DNA of 33,978 nucleotides, taken from positions 1 through 33,978 of the forward strand of contig CAMVUM010000032.1 in NCBI GenBank assembly GCA_947170725.1, written 5' to 3'. The DNA comes from an uncultured Prevotella sp. GTDB lineage: Bacteria; Bacteroidota; Bacteroidia; Bacteroidales; Bacteroidaceae. Shown here in pieces: positions 8,189 through 16,006 of the stretch; position 1 is the first letter of the stretch, and each line of letters begins with the position of its first letter. The position numbers and the translations under genes are program-made. The notes under the pieces are model-generated. The model was not told the origin of the DNA. It made no database searches and saw only the letters and a program-made list of their open reading frames with translations.

Positions 8189-8620
8189 ATGAAAGAATAC
8201 AAGTATACAATAAACGGAAATAAGTACGAAGTTAATATCGGTGATATCGTTGACAATATTGCGACTGTCACTGTTAACGGAGACGAATATAAGGTTGAGA
8301 TGGAACCGGAAAAGGCTCCGGAGAAACCCAAAGTCAAAGTACGCCCGGTAGCCGCCCCACAACCGTCCGCAAGCAGCAATACGACATCCGGCAGAAATGC
8401 AAATACACAAAATGCCGTAAAATCACCGCTGCCCGGTGTGATTACCGAAATTAAGGTTGCTGTCGGCGATAATGTTAATGCAGGTGACCCTGTTGTCGTC
8501 CTTGAAGCCATGAAGATGGCCAACAATCTGGAAGCAGAAAAATCAGGAAAGGTGACAGCCATCTGTGTGCAAGCAGGGCAGAGTGTAATGGAAGGCGACG
8601 CTTTGGTTATTATTGAATAA
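8189..8620 (+). CDS. mmdC: Biotin carboxyl carrier subunit of methylmalonyl-CoA decarboxylase
   Basis: A 143-residue biotinyl carrier. Residues 1-40 form a small beta-rich N-terminal domain (YKYTINGNKYEV...). A flexible Pro/Ala/Ser/Asn linker spans about 40-78, and a biotinyl domain runs from about 79 to the end. The biotinylation motif EAMKM places the modified Lys at residue 109. The domain opens with SPLPGVITEIKV, typical of gamma subunits of decarboxylases and transcarboxylases. It carries the carboxyl group from the alpha subunit. It is the last gene of the operon: a strong terminator follows 21 bases later, and the beta (membrane decarboxylase) subunit that often follows in relatives is absent. 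Confidence 0.9.
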   Translation: MKEYKYTINGNKYEVNIGDIVDNIATVTVNGDEYKVEMEPEKAPEKPKVKVRPVAAPQPSASSNTTSGRNANTQNAVKSPLPGVITEIKVAVGDNVNAGDPVVVLEAMKMANNLEAEKSGKVTAICVQAGQSVMEGDALVIIE

Positions 8621-8641
8621 ACCATTGCCAAAACCAATAAA

Positions 8642-8685
8642 AAAACAAAATCTCGGTAGATGTGAGTCTATCGAGATTTTGTTTT
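8642..8685 (+). terminator. Intrinsic terminator of the methylmalonyl-CoA operon
   Basis: A 19-bp stem (8642-8660 with 8667-8685, one G.U pair) around a 6-base loop, with A-rich and T-rich flanks on the two sides (AAAACAAAA ... TTTTGTTTT). It can end transcription from the left and perhaps also from panD on the right. Confidence 0.9.
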
Positions 8686-8781
8686 ATATATTAATATATG
8701 TGATTTTTACTATGTCGTTCCTTTAGTGAAGATGAGAATCCAATACACCCTCAAAATCTCTGACCAAGAAAGAGAGTCTGT

Positions 8782-9126
8782 TTAAAGCCTGTTACCCTCT
8801 TTGGGAAATATGACTCGCGGCTTGAAAGTCTTTGCTTCTTCAAAGTCCATGAGTGCATATGAGATTATTATACAGACGTCTCCAACTTGAACTTTACGCG
8901 CTGCCGCACCGTTCAAACAGATGCAACCTGAGCCACGTTCACCTTTTATTATATAAGTTTCAAAGCGTTCTCCATTATTATTGTTCACAATCTGAACCTG
9001 TTCACCGGCAATCATGCCAGCTGCGTCCATGAGGTCCTCGTCTATGGTTATACTACCCATATAGTTAAGGTTGGCCTCCGTCACTGTAACGCAATGCAGC
9101 TTTGATTTCAAGACATTAATCATCAT
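8782..9126 (-). CDS. panD: Aspartate 1-decarboxylase
   Basis: A 114-residue pyruvoyl enzyme that makes beta-alanine from aspartate for pantothenate synthesis. The self-processing site is visible as NYMGSIT, with cleavage expected between Gly24 and Ser25, the conserved position. That supports the ATG at 9126. [12 protein letters not shown] near residue 73 is the conserved active-site/substrate region (GAAAR), and IISYALMD follows. The start overlaps the panC stop by 4 bases, so translation is probably coupled. Confidence 0.95.
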   Translation of the reverse strand: MMINVLKSKLHCVTVTEANLNYMGSITIDEDLMDAAGMIAGEQVQIVNNNNGERFETYIIKGERGSGCICLNGAAARKVQVGDVCIIISYALMDFEEAKTFKPRVIFPKEGNRL

Positions 9127-9977
9127 TGCTCTCTATACTTAATATGATCTATTAATCTAATTGGAGTCTTTCCGCAATACACGGTGATACAGCCTACAAC
9201 ATAAGGTGTGTCTTCCCACGATGAAACATCTTGGAGAGTATTACCGTCGACGATAGAAAAATATTCGACCTTCAAACCACTTACTTCATCAATGCGACTG
9301 ACAACATAATCATGCGTTTCCGTTACAGTGTGTGTCAAAGAATAGCTAATGCTTTCCTGCAACACCTTATAAATATTGGGAGCAATCAACCTTTCTTCAG
9401 GGGCGAGGAGGGTATTACGACTGGAACGAGCTAAACCGTCAGTATCACGTATAATCGGGCATTCTACAATATTCACACCAATCCTCAGGTCATGAACCAT
9501 CGCCTTAATAACTGCAATCTGTTGCCAGTCTTTTTCTCCGAAATAAGCGGATGTGGGACGAACAATATAAAAAAGTCTGCTTACTACTTGACAAACTCCA
9601 TTGAAATGCCCCGGGCGATGTGCTCCTTCCATAACTGTAGAAACCGGAGGATATTCAAAACGACGATTGTCCGGCTGCGGATACATCTCGTTCTCAGAAG
9701 GAGCGAAGACATAGTCTGCTCCACATTCCTCTATAAGACGGCTATCCGCATCAAGGTCACGAGGATAATTCTTTAAGTCATTTTTATCATTAAACTGTGT
9801 CGGATTTACGAAAACAGATACGACTGTAACATCATTATCCGATACACTTTGTCTGATAAGAGAAGCATGACCTTCATGCAATGCTCCCATCGTAGGTACA
9901 AGGCCTATAGTTGCGTTTCCTTTGCGAACAATGAAAAGTTCGTTTTGGAGGTCAACGATTCTATGAAAAACTTTCAT
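9123..9977 (-). CDS. panC: Pantothenate synthetase (pantoate--beta-alanine ligase)
   Basis: A 284-residue cytosolic ligase joining pantoate and beta-alanine with ATP. Class I signatures are present: [11 protein letters not shown] (HIGH-like) near residue 28, VFVNPTQFN near 56, GHFNGV near 125, YFGEKDWQQ near 150 and a KMSKS-equivalent RSSRN near 185. Family-typical length is complete. It forms a two-gene unit with panD; panB and panE are not nearby. It is divergent from the GT5-like gene. No perfect minus-strand -7 box was found, although the complement of 10016-10023 reads TTATTTTG, one base off consensus. Confidence 0.95.
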   Translation of the reverse strand: MKVFHRIVDLQNELFIVRKGNATIGLVPTMGALHEGHASLIRQSVSDNDVTVVSVFVNPTQFNDKNDLKNYPRDLDADSRLIEECGADYVFAPSENEMYPQPDNRRFEYPPVSTVMEGAHRPGHFNGVCQVVSRLFYIVRPTSAYFGEKDWQQIAVIKAMVHDLRIGVNIVECPIIRDTDGLARSSRNTLLAPEERLIAPNIYKVLQESISYSLTHTVTETHDYVVSRIDEVSGLKVEYFSIVDGNTLQDVSSWEDTPYVVGCITVYCGKTPIRLIDHIKYREQ

Positions 9978-10129
9978 CCCTATACAATTGTTTTATGCTT
10001 CATTGAAATTGGGTGCAAAATAACAACATTTTTGCCAAATAAGGAAAAAATATAGTAAAAATATGCCAAATATGAGGCTTATTTATCTAAAATCGAACTT
10101 GTTTTTCCTTAATTGCCAAATATTTTTTG

Positions 10130-10137
10130 TATCTTTG
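10130..10137 (+). promoter_or_regulatory. -7 box for the GT5-like/DUF4270 unit
   Basis: TATCTTTG is a perfect TAnnTTTG match ending 21 bases before the ATG at 10159. It lies inside the longer open frame that begins at 10063, which shows that the upstream ATG is not the real start. Confidence 0.65.
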
Positions 10138-10158
10138 CAAGTAATTAAAAATAATGTC

Positions 10159-10968
10159 ATGGCAAAGAAAATATTGTTCATCAATCAAGAGATATCCCCA
10201 TACGTTCCTGATAGCGAATTGTCTTTTATGGGACGTAACTTACCACAGGTAATGCAAGAGAAAGGACATGAGATAAGAACATTCATGCCTAAATGGGGCA
10301 ACATCAATGAACGACGCGGACAACTTCATGAAGTAATACGCTTATCGGGAATGAACCTTATTATTGATGATACAGATCACCCGCTGATAATCAAAGTGGC
10401 ATCAATACAAGCATCAAGATTGCAGGTTTATTTCATTGATAATGATGACTATTTCACCAAACGTCAGATGGCATCAGATGAATCCGGAGAGGATTATCCG
10501 GATAATGGTGAACGTGCCATCTTCTTTGCACGTGGTGTTTTGGAAACTGTAAAAAAGCTACGTTGGACACCAGACATTATACATTGTCAGGGATGGATGG
10601 GCGCAGTAATTCCATTATATGTGAAAACAGCCTATCATGAAGAGCCGTCATTTGCAAACACTAAAGTAATAACATCTCTATTCACAAAAAGCTTGAAGAA
10701 AGACATCGGAACAAACTTCAAAAGATGTCTTGAGTTCAGAGATGTGAATACTGAGCTCTTGCAAAAGTATAATGATAATTTTGACTTTGAGGAATTGGAA
10801 AAACTTGCTATCGACTATTCTGACGGAATAATCGAGGCTGACAAGGAAGTCAATAAGGATTTGTTGACTTACACAAAGCAGCAGAATATTCCTTTACTTG
10901 AATATCCTGGAGAAGATTTCTCCAATTCTTATGAAGAATTCTATAATAAAATATGTCCGAACGAATAA
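10159..10968 (+). CDS. Glycogen/starch synthase catalytic N-domain-like protein (GT5 half)
   Basis: I place the start at the ATG at 10159, giving MAKKILFINQEISPYV and 269 residues, because a promoter box lies between it and the earlier in-frame ATG at 10063. The sequence matches the N-terminal Rossmann half of GT5 starch/glycogen synthases: INQEISPY at the start, MPKWGNINERR near residue 50, and DIIHCQGWMGAVIPLY near 145, the segment that usually reads PDVVHAHDW. The C-terminal nucleotide-sugar-binding domain of true glycogen synthases is missing, so catalysis is doubtful. The loop that normally carries KTGGL is not visible. Bacteroidales commonly keep such a short protein next to panC and a DUF4270 lipoprotein; its function is not known to me. 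Confidence 0.8.
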   Translation: MAKKILFINQEISPYVPDSELSFMGRNLPQVMQEKGHEIRTFMPKWGNINERRGQLHEVIRLSGMNLIIDDTDHPLIIKVASIQASRLQVYFIDNDDYFTKRQMASDESGEDYPDNGERAIFFARGVLETVKKLRWTPDIIHCQGWMGAVIPLYVKTAYHEEPSFANTKVITSLFTKSLKKDIGTNFKRCLEFRDVNTELLQKYNDNFDFEELEKLAIDYSDGIIEADKEVNKDLLTYTKQQNIPLLEYPGEDFSNSYEEFYNKICPNE

Positions 10969-11016
10969 TATATAATCAGTGATTAAGGATAGGTTGTCAT
11001 TAAGATTTTAACTTCA

Positions 11017-12474
11017 ATGATGAAAAAAACACTATTGTCAGGAATTGTTCTCAGCACAATTCTTTTATCGGCATGTGACGATAATACGGATACTTTAGGA
11101 AACTCTCTGACGAATACAGTCGATTTGTTTGAGATTGTCACGGATACTTTTGATGTAAAAACGCGGTCTATCGTTGTCGATTCCATTTTATCACAAAGCC
11201 AGTACAGCTATATAGGCCATATTAAAGATACAGAAACCGGCACTTATGTGACAAGTAATTATATGTCCCAATTTGCCATTTTGGAATCTTTTGATGGTAC
11301 TCAGATACTTCCCGAAAAAGAAAAGATATCCAGTTTGAACAACGCAAATGAAATAATTGCAGACTCGTGCAGACTGCAAATTTATTTCTATTCATCTATC
11401 GGTGACTCGCTGAATCCAATGAAATTGACAGCATTTGAGATGGGTACACCTATGCGTGAAGACACTACTTACTATACCAATTTCAATCCAGAAAAACTCC
11501 TTAGAAAAGATAGTCATGCCCTGAAAGTAAACAAAGTATATACTCCTGTTGACTTAAATATAAAAGACAGTCTTAGAAATTTGATTGTAAACAAGACCAA
11601 CATGGAAGTCGTAATTGTTCCACTTAACGGTAAATATCAGGACAGGTCCGGACGTGATTATGATAATTATGGTACATACATAATGCGAATGTTCTATGAA
11701 CATCCTGAGTATTTCAAGAACTCATACAGCTTCATTCACAATGTATGCCCAGGATTTTACATTAAGTCTACAGACGGATTGGGAGTGATGTCCGAAGTAT
11801 ATATGACAGAGTTAGCCATATTCTATAAATACAAGGACGAAGACAAAGAATATCCGGGAACATTACTACTATCCGGTACGGAAGAAGTGATGCAAGCCAC
11901 CAATATCATCTATGATAAAGAGCCCATAGAAGAACTGGCACGTGATAGTTCATGTACGTATTTAAAAACTCCAGCCGGTATATTCACTGAAGTGACAATA
12001 CCTGTTGATGAGATTAAATATAATCACGAGAACGACAATATCAGTTCTGCGAAAATATCATTTAACCGCATAGTAGCACCGAGTTCAGATAAAATATTTG
12101 ATGCTCCTACAACAATATTAATGATTCCAAAGGATAGTCTATATTCTTTCTTTGAAAAGAAAGATATTCCTAATTATACTACATCATATGTTGGAACATA
12201 TAATGACATATACAGGTCATATACATTCAATAATATTTCATCATTAGTGAATGCGATGTATGAGGCGAAACAGAATGGGACAGCATCAAAAGATTGGAAT
12301 AAAGTTATGTTGGTTCCTATCTCCATCTCATATAACACATCATCGACAACGTCATCTGTAACCAATGTGTCAAATGAGATGCAACTGAAGAGTACACGTC
12401 TTGTTGGTGGATACAGAAATTCTCATCAACCGATAAAGATAAGTATAATCTATAACAAGTCCATAAAAGAATAA
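11017..12474 (+). CDS. DUF4270 family lipoprotein
   Basis: A 485-residue lipoprotein. The signal peptide MKKTLLSGIVLSTILLSAC has a lipobox with Cys acylated near residue 20, followed by DDNTDTLGNSL. The body is a long beta-rich domain with the DUF4270 hallmark near the N-terminus (VKTRSIVVDS, then QYSYIGHIKDTETG). It lies 48 bases downstream of the GT5-like gene on the same strand with no promoter or terminator between them, so the two are likely co-transcribed. The location is probably the outer membrane. Specific function is unknown for the family. The first Met (11017) is followed directly by a second (11020), and either could be used. Confidence 0.82.
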   Translation: MMKKTLLSGIVLSTILLSACDDNTDTLGNSLTNTVDLFEIVTDTFDVKTRSIVVDSILSQSQYSYIGHIKDTETGTYVTSNYMSQFAILESFDGTQILPEKEKISSLNNANEIIADSCRLQIYFYSSIGDSLNPMKLTAFEMGTPMREDTTYYTNFNPEKLLRKDSHALKVNKVYTPVDLNIKDSLRNLIVNKTNMEVVIVPLNGKYQDRSGRDYDNYGTYIMRMFYEHPEYFKNSYSFIHNVCPGFYIKSTDGLGVMSEVYMTELAIFYKYKDEDKEYPGTLLLSGTEEVMQATNIIYDKEPIEELARDSSCTYLKTPAGIFTEVTIPVDEIKYNHENDNISSAKISFNRIVAPSSDKIFDAPTTILMIPKDSLYSFFEKKDIPNYTTSYVGTYNDIYRSYTFNNISSLVNAMYEAKQNGTASKDWNKVMLVPISISYNTSSTTSSVTNVSNEMQLKSTRLVGGYRNSHQPIKISIIYNKSIKE

Positions 12475-12605
12475 TGGCAGACAATTATATAGAGAAGCAT
12501 CAGGAGGAATATGAAAAGCGTAAGGCCAGGTATTTACTTAAGAAAAGGCATTTACCAAAGACTATGAAACGTATTCCGGAAAAGCCTGAAGACGAATCTT
12601 TATAA
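12474..12605 (+). CDS. Small basic conserved-type protein after DUF4270
   Basis: A 43-residue ORF (MADNYIEKHQEEYEKRKARY...) whose ATG overlaps the preceding stop codon as TAATG. That is strong evidence for translational coupling. It is highly charged, lysine/arginine-rich and helical at its N-terminal half, with no signal peptide or membrane segment. It ends 5 bases before the stem of a strong terminator. Small proteins of this type often follow DUF4270 genes in Bacteroidales and sometimes carry an unsupported 'dehydrogenase' label. No function can be inferred. Confidence 0.65.
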   Translation: MADNYIEKHQEEYEKRKARYLLKKRHLPKTMKRIPEKPEDESL

Positions 12606-12610
12606 AATTA

Positions 12611-12646
12611 ACGACCCAATGGAAAATTTCCGTTGGGTCGTTTTTT
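12611..12646 (+). terminator. Intrinsic terminator of the GT5/DUF4270 unit
   Basis: ACGACCCAA (12611-12619) pairs with TTGGGTCGT (12633-12641), and an inner GGAAA/TTTCC pairing extends the stem. A run of T follows. The opposite strand is also followed by a T-rich stretch, so it may serve the convergent nudC gene as well. Confidence 0.92.
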
Positions 12647-12774
12647 ACTTGATACCGACACTATGAATATCATTGCGTAAATGAAGATAAACTTACTACC
12701 GGATTACTGTTCTCACTTACACAAAACCGTGGACAGCACACTATAATGAGCGATTCCTGTTTTCCTCTGCCTGC

Positions 12775-13566
12775 TCAAACTGTCATTTCCTCTATCCAAT
12801 TATCTATCAGCTTGCGTGCTATGGACAACTTTTCCGGTATTTCCGGCAGATTATCTTTTTTAAACCATGCCCCTGCTGCTATTTCAGAATCCTGAAGATG
12901 TATGTCTCCATCCAGATATTCGGCATTGAAACCGACCATAAGACCACATGGGAAAGGCCATGGCTGACTGCCGAAATATCTTATGTTCTGTATATGTAAG
13001 CCTGTTTCTTCAAATACTTCACGTTCAACAGCTTCCTCTAACGTTTCTCCCGTTTCCACAAATCCTGCCACAAGACCAAAAAAGTTACCGCGGAAATTTC
13101 TTGCATGCACCAACAGGACCTCATCTCCCCTCTTTATGAGTACAATGACAGCCGTCGATAAAAGTGGCCACACTTCTCTTCCGCATTTCTCACAGCGCTT
13201 GCTTATATCCGTGTGCATTCTCATCAAACCACCACATGTACCGCAATATCGTGTGTTGCGGTTCCAATACAGCAGTTCCTCACACTTTCCTGCCGTCTTA
13301 TAAAGCATGTCAGTCAATTTATAATAGCTGGCACGAAGTCCGCACATTTCATATCGCGGGTCATCCACCGTATCCGCCTCCATGTCGTACGTAAACACCG
13401 TCGTTCCTTCTACTGTAGTGACACTCAGCATTTCCGAACCAGGTTTAACGCCAACAGGCGGTTCTGTGCAACAAGGAATAGTAAAAGTCCCATCGTGACG
13501 TTTCTCCAACATTATCTCTCCATTGCAGAACACAAAATATAATTTATTTTCCATATAAGTTTTCAT
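12775..13566 (-). CDS. nudC: NADH pyrophosphatase (NudC-type Nudix hydrolase)
   Basis: A 263-residue cytosolic hydrolase that cleaves NAD(H), or the NAD cap of RNA, to NMN and AMP. In order: an N-terminal NudC-specific domain; a zinc ribbon with CGTCGG and CEKCG (Cys 108, 111, 125, 128); a Nudix domain whose box spans about 168-190 (GFVETGETLEEA... ending REVFEETGL); and the NudC signature SQPWPFP at 200-206. The usual Ser after that signature is Cys here. Starts at 13566 or at the second Met (13554) are both possible. It lies 69 bases after the nucleotidase gene on the same strand with no obvious promoter between, suggesting a shared role in nucleotide/NAD turnover. Confidence 0.93.
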   Translation of the reverse strand: MKTYMENKLYFVFCNGEIMLEKRHDGTFTIPCCTEPPVGVKPGSEMLSVTTVEGTTVFTYDMEADTVDDPRYEMCGLRASYYKLTDMLYKTAGKCEELLYWNRNTRYCGTCGGLMRMHTDISKRCEKCGREVWPLLSTAVIVLIKRGDEVLLVHARNFRGNFFGLVAGFVETGETLEEAVEREVFEETGLHIQNIRYFGSQPWPFPCGLMVGFNAEYLDGDIHLQDSEIAAGAWFKKDNLPEIPEKLSIARKLIDNWIEEMTV

Positions 13567-13635
13567 TAAAACTTGATTTCACAAACCTTTTTGATAAACA
13601 AGAACCAAGAAAATCCGCTTAAACAGCCAATGTAC

Positions 13636-15372
13636 TCATTTACCGAACATAAATTCTCTGTCGCGTCTGATGGCAGGTACTGTCCATTTTTCCGGCACGA
13701 AACTCCAATTGCCATTTGCCTTGGGACAGACACTCCCCATTTTCTCTATCTCCGCTGCCAGATAGTGGCGCTGATCCTTTTCACTCTGATATATTATCCG
13801 ACACTTCAGCGAATCCTTCGGTATTCCGGCACCTTTCGTCAGAAGTTCTCCACCACCATTACCACGATAACTGTTCATCACCACACGATACCATTCATCT
13901 TCCTTGAAACATCGTCCGTCACTAAAGCGCAATATCCTGACCTTATATCCGTTAGGCTTAGTTACATCAACTTCATATTCTATACCTGCCGCACTATCAA
14001 AATTAAACGTCAGATTCTTGAATCCGCACTTTTGCATGTCAACCCTACTACGGTCGTCGAGTAACAATATATGATCATCTTCACTTGTCATGGTATTTAC
14101 CCATAAGTCGTAACTCATTTCGAGATATTCCCTTATTTCCCGACCGGTCATTCTCATCACATATATCATGTTCTCATATTTGTAAAGCTTAAACATTTCA
14201 CTCATACGTATCTCACCTTTCGGAACAGAAACGTTAACAGAAAGCGGAGCGTTGAACGAGACATCGGCACCGGTAATGGCCAACTGCAGATTATGTATCA
14301 GATCGACAAAAGGAGAACTTCCAAAGAAGCTATCACGGATATGTATAGAGTCCTCTATAAAACCTATGGGACGGTCAACAAACTCTTTCACTCGTGCAAA
14401 TTCCGGCTGGAATCTTTCAACAAACTCTTCGTCAGTTGCCTCACTACTGACATCATAAAGCGCCCCGCTTATCTTCTTGTTTATCAATTTATTATCACCA
14501 TCTATTTCTATTTGGACAGAAACATCTCCCACCATAACAGCATTGCACGACGGGTTTACACAAAGTACTGAATCTCCTGCGATATTGACCACTTTCGTTA
14601 TACGTCGCGTATGATCATGACCGAAAAAAATCACATCAAATCCGGGAACTTCCCGCGCCACTGTCTCTGTCTCGTCTTCTTCATATTGCGGTGTGCGTAT
14701 TCCCCCACTCCATCCACTATGGAACAAACCGACGATGACGTCCGGCTTTTCGTTCTCGCGCAGATATTGCACCCAACGGCGCGCAGATTCCTTTATGTCT
14801 TCAAATGCCAATCCTCTCCAAAGTTCTTCATCCAGCCAATTAGGAATGGCAGGAGTAAGCATCCCAAGAACAGCAATCTTGACGCCATCCCTATTCAGTA
14901 TTGTATACGGTCTGACGTAAGGCTCTCCTGTCTTACTCTCAATAATATTAGCTCCCAATATAGGACAGCATACCTCACTTCTCCACTTGTCATAGACTTT
15001 ATGTCCGGTCTCAACATCATGGTTTCCGAATGTCTGTGCATCATAACCCATATAGTTGACAATCTCTGCCGCAATGTTCGGAACATCTGTGGCAACATAA
15101 TTATAATAATAACAAGTCGGCTGCCCCTGAAGGATATCACCATTTTCGAGCAAAATCAGATTCTCACCATACTTTTGTCTCAGTCGTTTCACATAAGAAC
15201 TGACTCTTGCAAGAGTACCGCGCATAGGTCGCCGTTCAACAAAGTCATACGGAAAGAAACATCCGTGTACGTCGGTTGTCTCAATAAATCTCAAGTCAAT
15301 CACTCTTGTCTGTGCCATCGTCATTTCTGTTACACATAGCACTGCCATAAAGGCTGTTGCCAATCGTTTCAT
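13636..15372 (-). CDS. Secreted 5'-nucleotidase/UshA-family metallophosphatase
   Basis: A 578-residue exported enzyme with signal peptide MKRLATAFMAVLCVTEMTMAQ. The N-terminal calcineurin-like metal domain shows FIETTDVHG near residue 31, ENGDILQGQP near 76, GNHDVETG near 115, a LFHSGWSGG His near 215 and FFGHDHTR near 250. These together give the two-metal centre. The C-terminal 5'-nucleotidase domain (about 340-560) holds substrate-binding residues, including NSYRGNGGGELL near 515. It probably dephosphorylates nucleotides, or cleaves 2',3'-cyclic nucleotides, in the periplasm. The exact substrate cannot be read from sequence. A -7 box sits 23 bases upstream of the start codon. Confidence 0.9.
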   Translation of the reverse strand: MKRLATAFMAVLCVTEMTMAQTRVIDLRFIETTDVHGCFFPYDFVERRPMRGTLARVSSYVKRLRQKYGENLILLENGDILQGQPTCYYYNYVATDVPNIAAEIVNYMGYDAQTFGNHDVETGHKVYDKWRSEVCCPILGANIIESKTGEPYVRPYTILNRDGVKIAVLGMLTPAIPNWLDEELWRGLAFEDIKESARRWVQYLRENEKPDVIVGLFHSGWSGGIRTPQYEEDETETVAREVPGFDVIFFGHDHTRRITKVVNIAGDSVLCVNPSCNAVMVGDVSVQIEIDGDNKLINKKISGALYDVSSEATDEEFVERFQPEFARVKEFVDRPIGFIEDSIHIRDSFFGSSPFVDLIHNLQLAITGADVSFNAPLSVNVSVPKGEIRMSEMFKLYKYENMIYVMRMTGREIREYLEMSYDLWVNTMTSEDDHILLLDDRSRVDMQKCGFKNLTFNFDSAAGIEYEVDVTKPNGYKVRILRFSDGRCFKEDEWYRVVMNSYRGNGGGELLTKGAGIPKDSLKCRIIYQSEKDQRHYLAAEIEKMGSVCPKANGNWSFVPEKWTVPAIRRDREFMFGK

Positions 15373-15394
15373 CTATTATAAGCAGTTTCTCCGA

Positions 15395-15402
15395 CAAAAT
15401 TA
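15395..15402 (-). promoter_or_regulatory. -7 box for the nucleotidase-nudC unit
   Basis: On the minus strand this reads TAATTTTG, a perfect TAnnTTTG match, 23 bases before the start codon at 15372. No convincing -33 TTTG is visible. Confidence 0.6.
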
Positions 15403-15446
15403 CTACAAAAAAGTGTAATACGGAAAAATGTAGTAATAGATTTGAT

Positions 15447-15792
15447 TTACAGGGCCTTAATAAAAGCCCTACTCTCAAAAAAAACAACTCCGAACAACAC
15501 ATGATTACGGAAGCGTATCGGCGTTCCCATCACCAAAACAGCCAAAGCCACCAATATTATGATTGCAAACAGAGGCCTGAATCCCCTGACGTTCATTACA
15601 TCCTATCCCATTGCAGGCGCTACAGCCATGGAAATAGCCCTGGACAGGCCATACATGTCCAAGCCTGCCGAGATGAAATATCCCATGGGAATGAAGTGCA
15701 TGCCCACAAGTCCCAGCACCCAAATACAGCACTTCCCATTCGTGCCAAGAAGATGACCAATGCTTGGGTTGACTGATAATTGTCCAATTCAT
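15447..15792 (-). pseudogene. Remnant of an MFS transporter gene
   Basis: No intact gene fits this stretch, but the minus strand still reads as a transporter fragment in two frames. The first part gives QALVIFLARMGSAVFG. After a one-base frame change it continues VLGLVGMHFIPMGYFISAG, then DMYGLSRAISMAVAPAMG, a TAG at 15603-15605, then GFRPLFAIIILVALAVLVMG, ending at 15447-15449. The GLSRAISMAVAPAMG pattern resembles the middle helices of MFS permeases. Only about 110 codons remain, so the gene is truncated, frameshifted and stop-interrupted. It keeps a promoter and the same structured leader as the xusA-like gene, indicating that it was once a regulated member of this cluster. Family assignment is tentative. 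Confidence 0.55.
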
Positions 15793-15814
15793 ATTGTTAT
15801 CATATTATAAAAAA

Positions 15815-15869
15815 CAATACCCGACCACATTAAGCCAATTGGACTTATGTGATCGGGCACTGCTCGTTG
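15815..15869 (-). ncRNA. Conserved hairpin leader (copy 2), attenuator-like
   Basis: In the minus-strand transcript this reads: block CAACGAGCAGTG (15858-15869), a 16-bp stem (15847-15862 with 15815-15830) containing three G.U pairs, a loop beginning AAGTCCAATTGG, then six U (15809-15814) and the ATG at 15792. The G.U pairs would be A-C mismatches in the opposite strand's RNA, so the structure favours minus-strand transcription. It shares primary motifs and architecture with the leader at 21222-21281. The U-tract makes it look like an intrinsic terminator located between promoter and start codon. Confidence 0.65.
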
Positions 15870-15887
15870 CTATCTATTTGGGTGATG

Positions 15888-15895
15888 CAAATTTA
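15888..15895 (-). promoter_or_regulatory. -7 box for the MFS remnant and its leader
   Basis: On the minus strand this reads TAAATTTG, a perfect TAnnTTTG match. It lies 19 bases upstream of the conserved CAACGAGCAGTG block, the same order as at the xusA-like gene. The -33 region is only a partial match. Confidence 0.55.
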
Positions 15896-16006
15896 CAAAA
15901 AAGTCATTGAATTTTCATCTGAATTTAGCAAACAATTCACATTGCCTGCTTGATAGGAGCTTCTCATTTACAAAGAAAAATAAGTGATTCTTCAGTTTTC
16001 AAGCTG

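Noticed and set aside
10063..10158. Upstream extension of the GT5-like protein from the ATG at 10063
   Set aside because: A perfect -7 box (10130-10137) lies inside this extension, and family members start at MAKKILFINQE; the ATG at 10159 is used instead.
15357..15776. 139-codon plus-strand open frame opposite the MFS remnant
   Set aside because: Low-complexity, His/Ser-rich product with no signal or domain; it is the antisense of a decayed membrane-protein gene.
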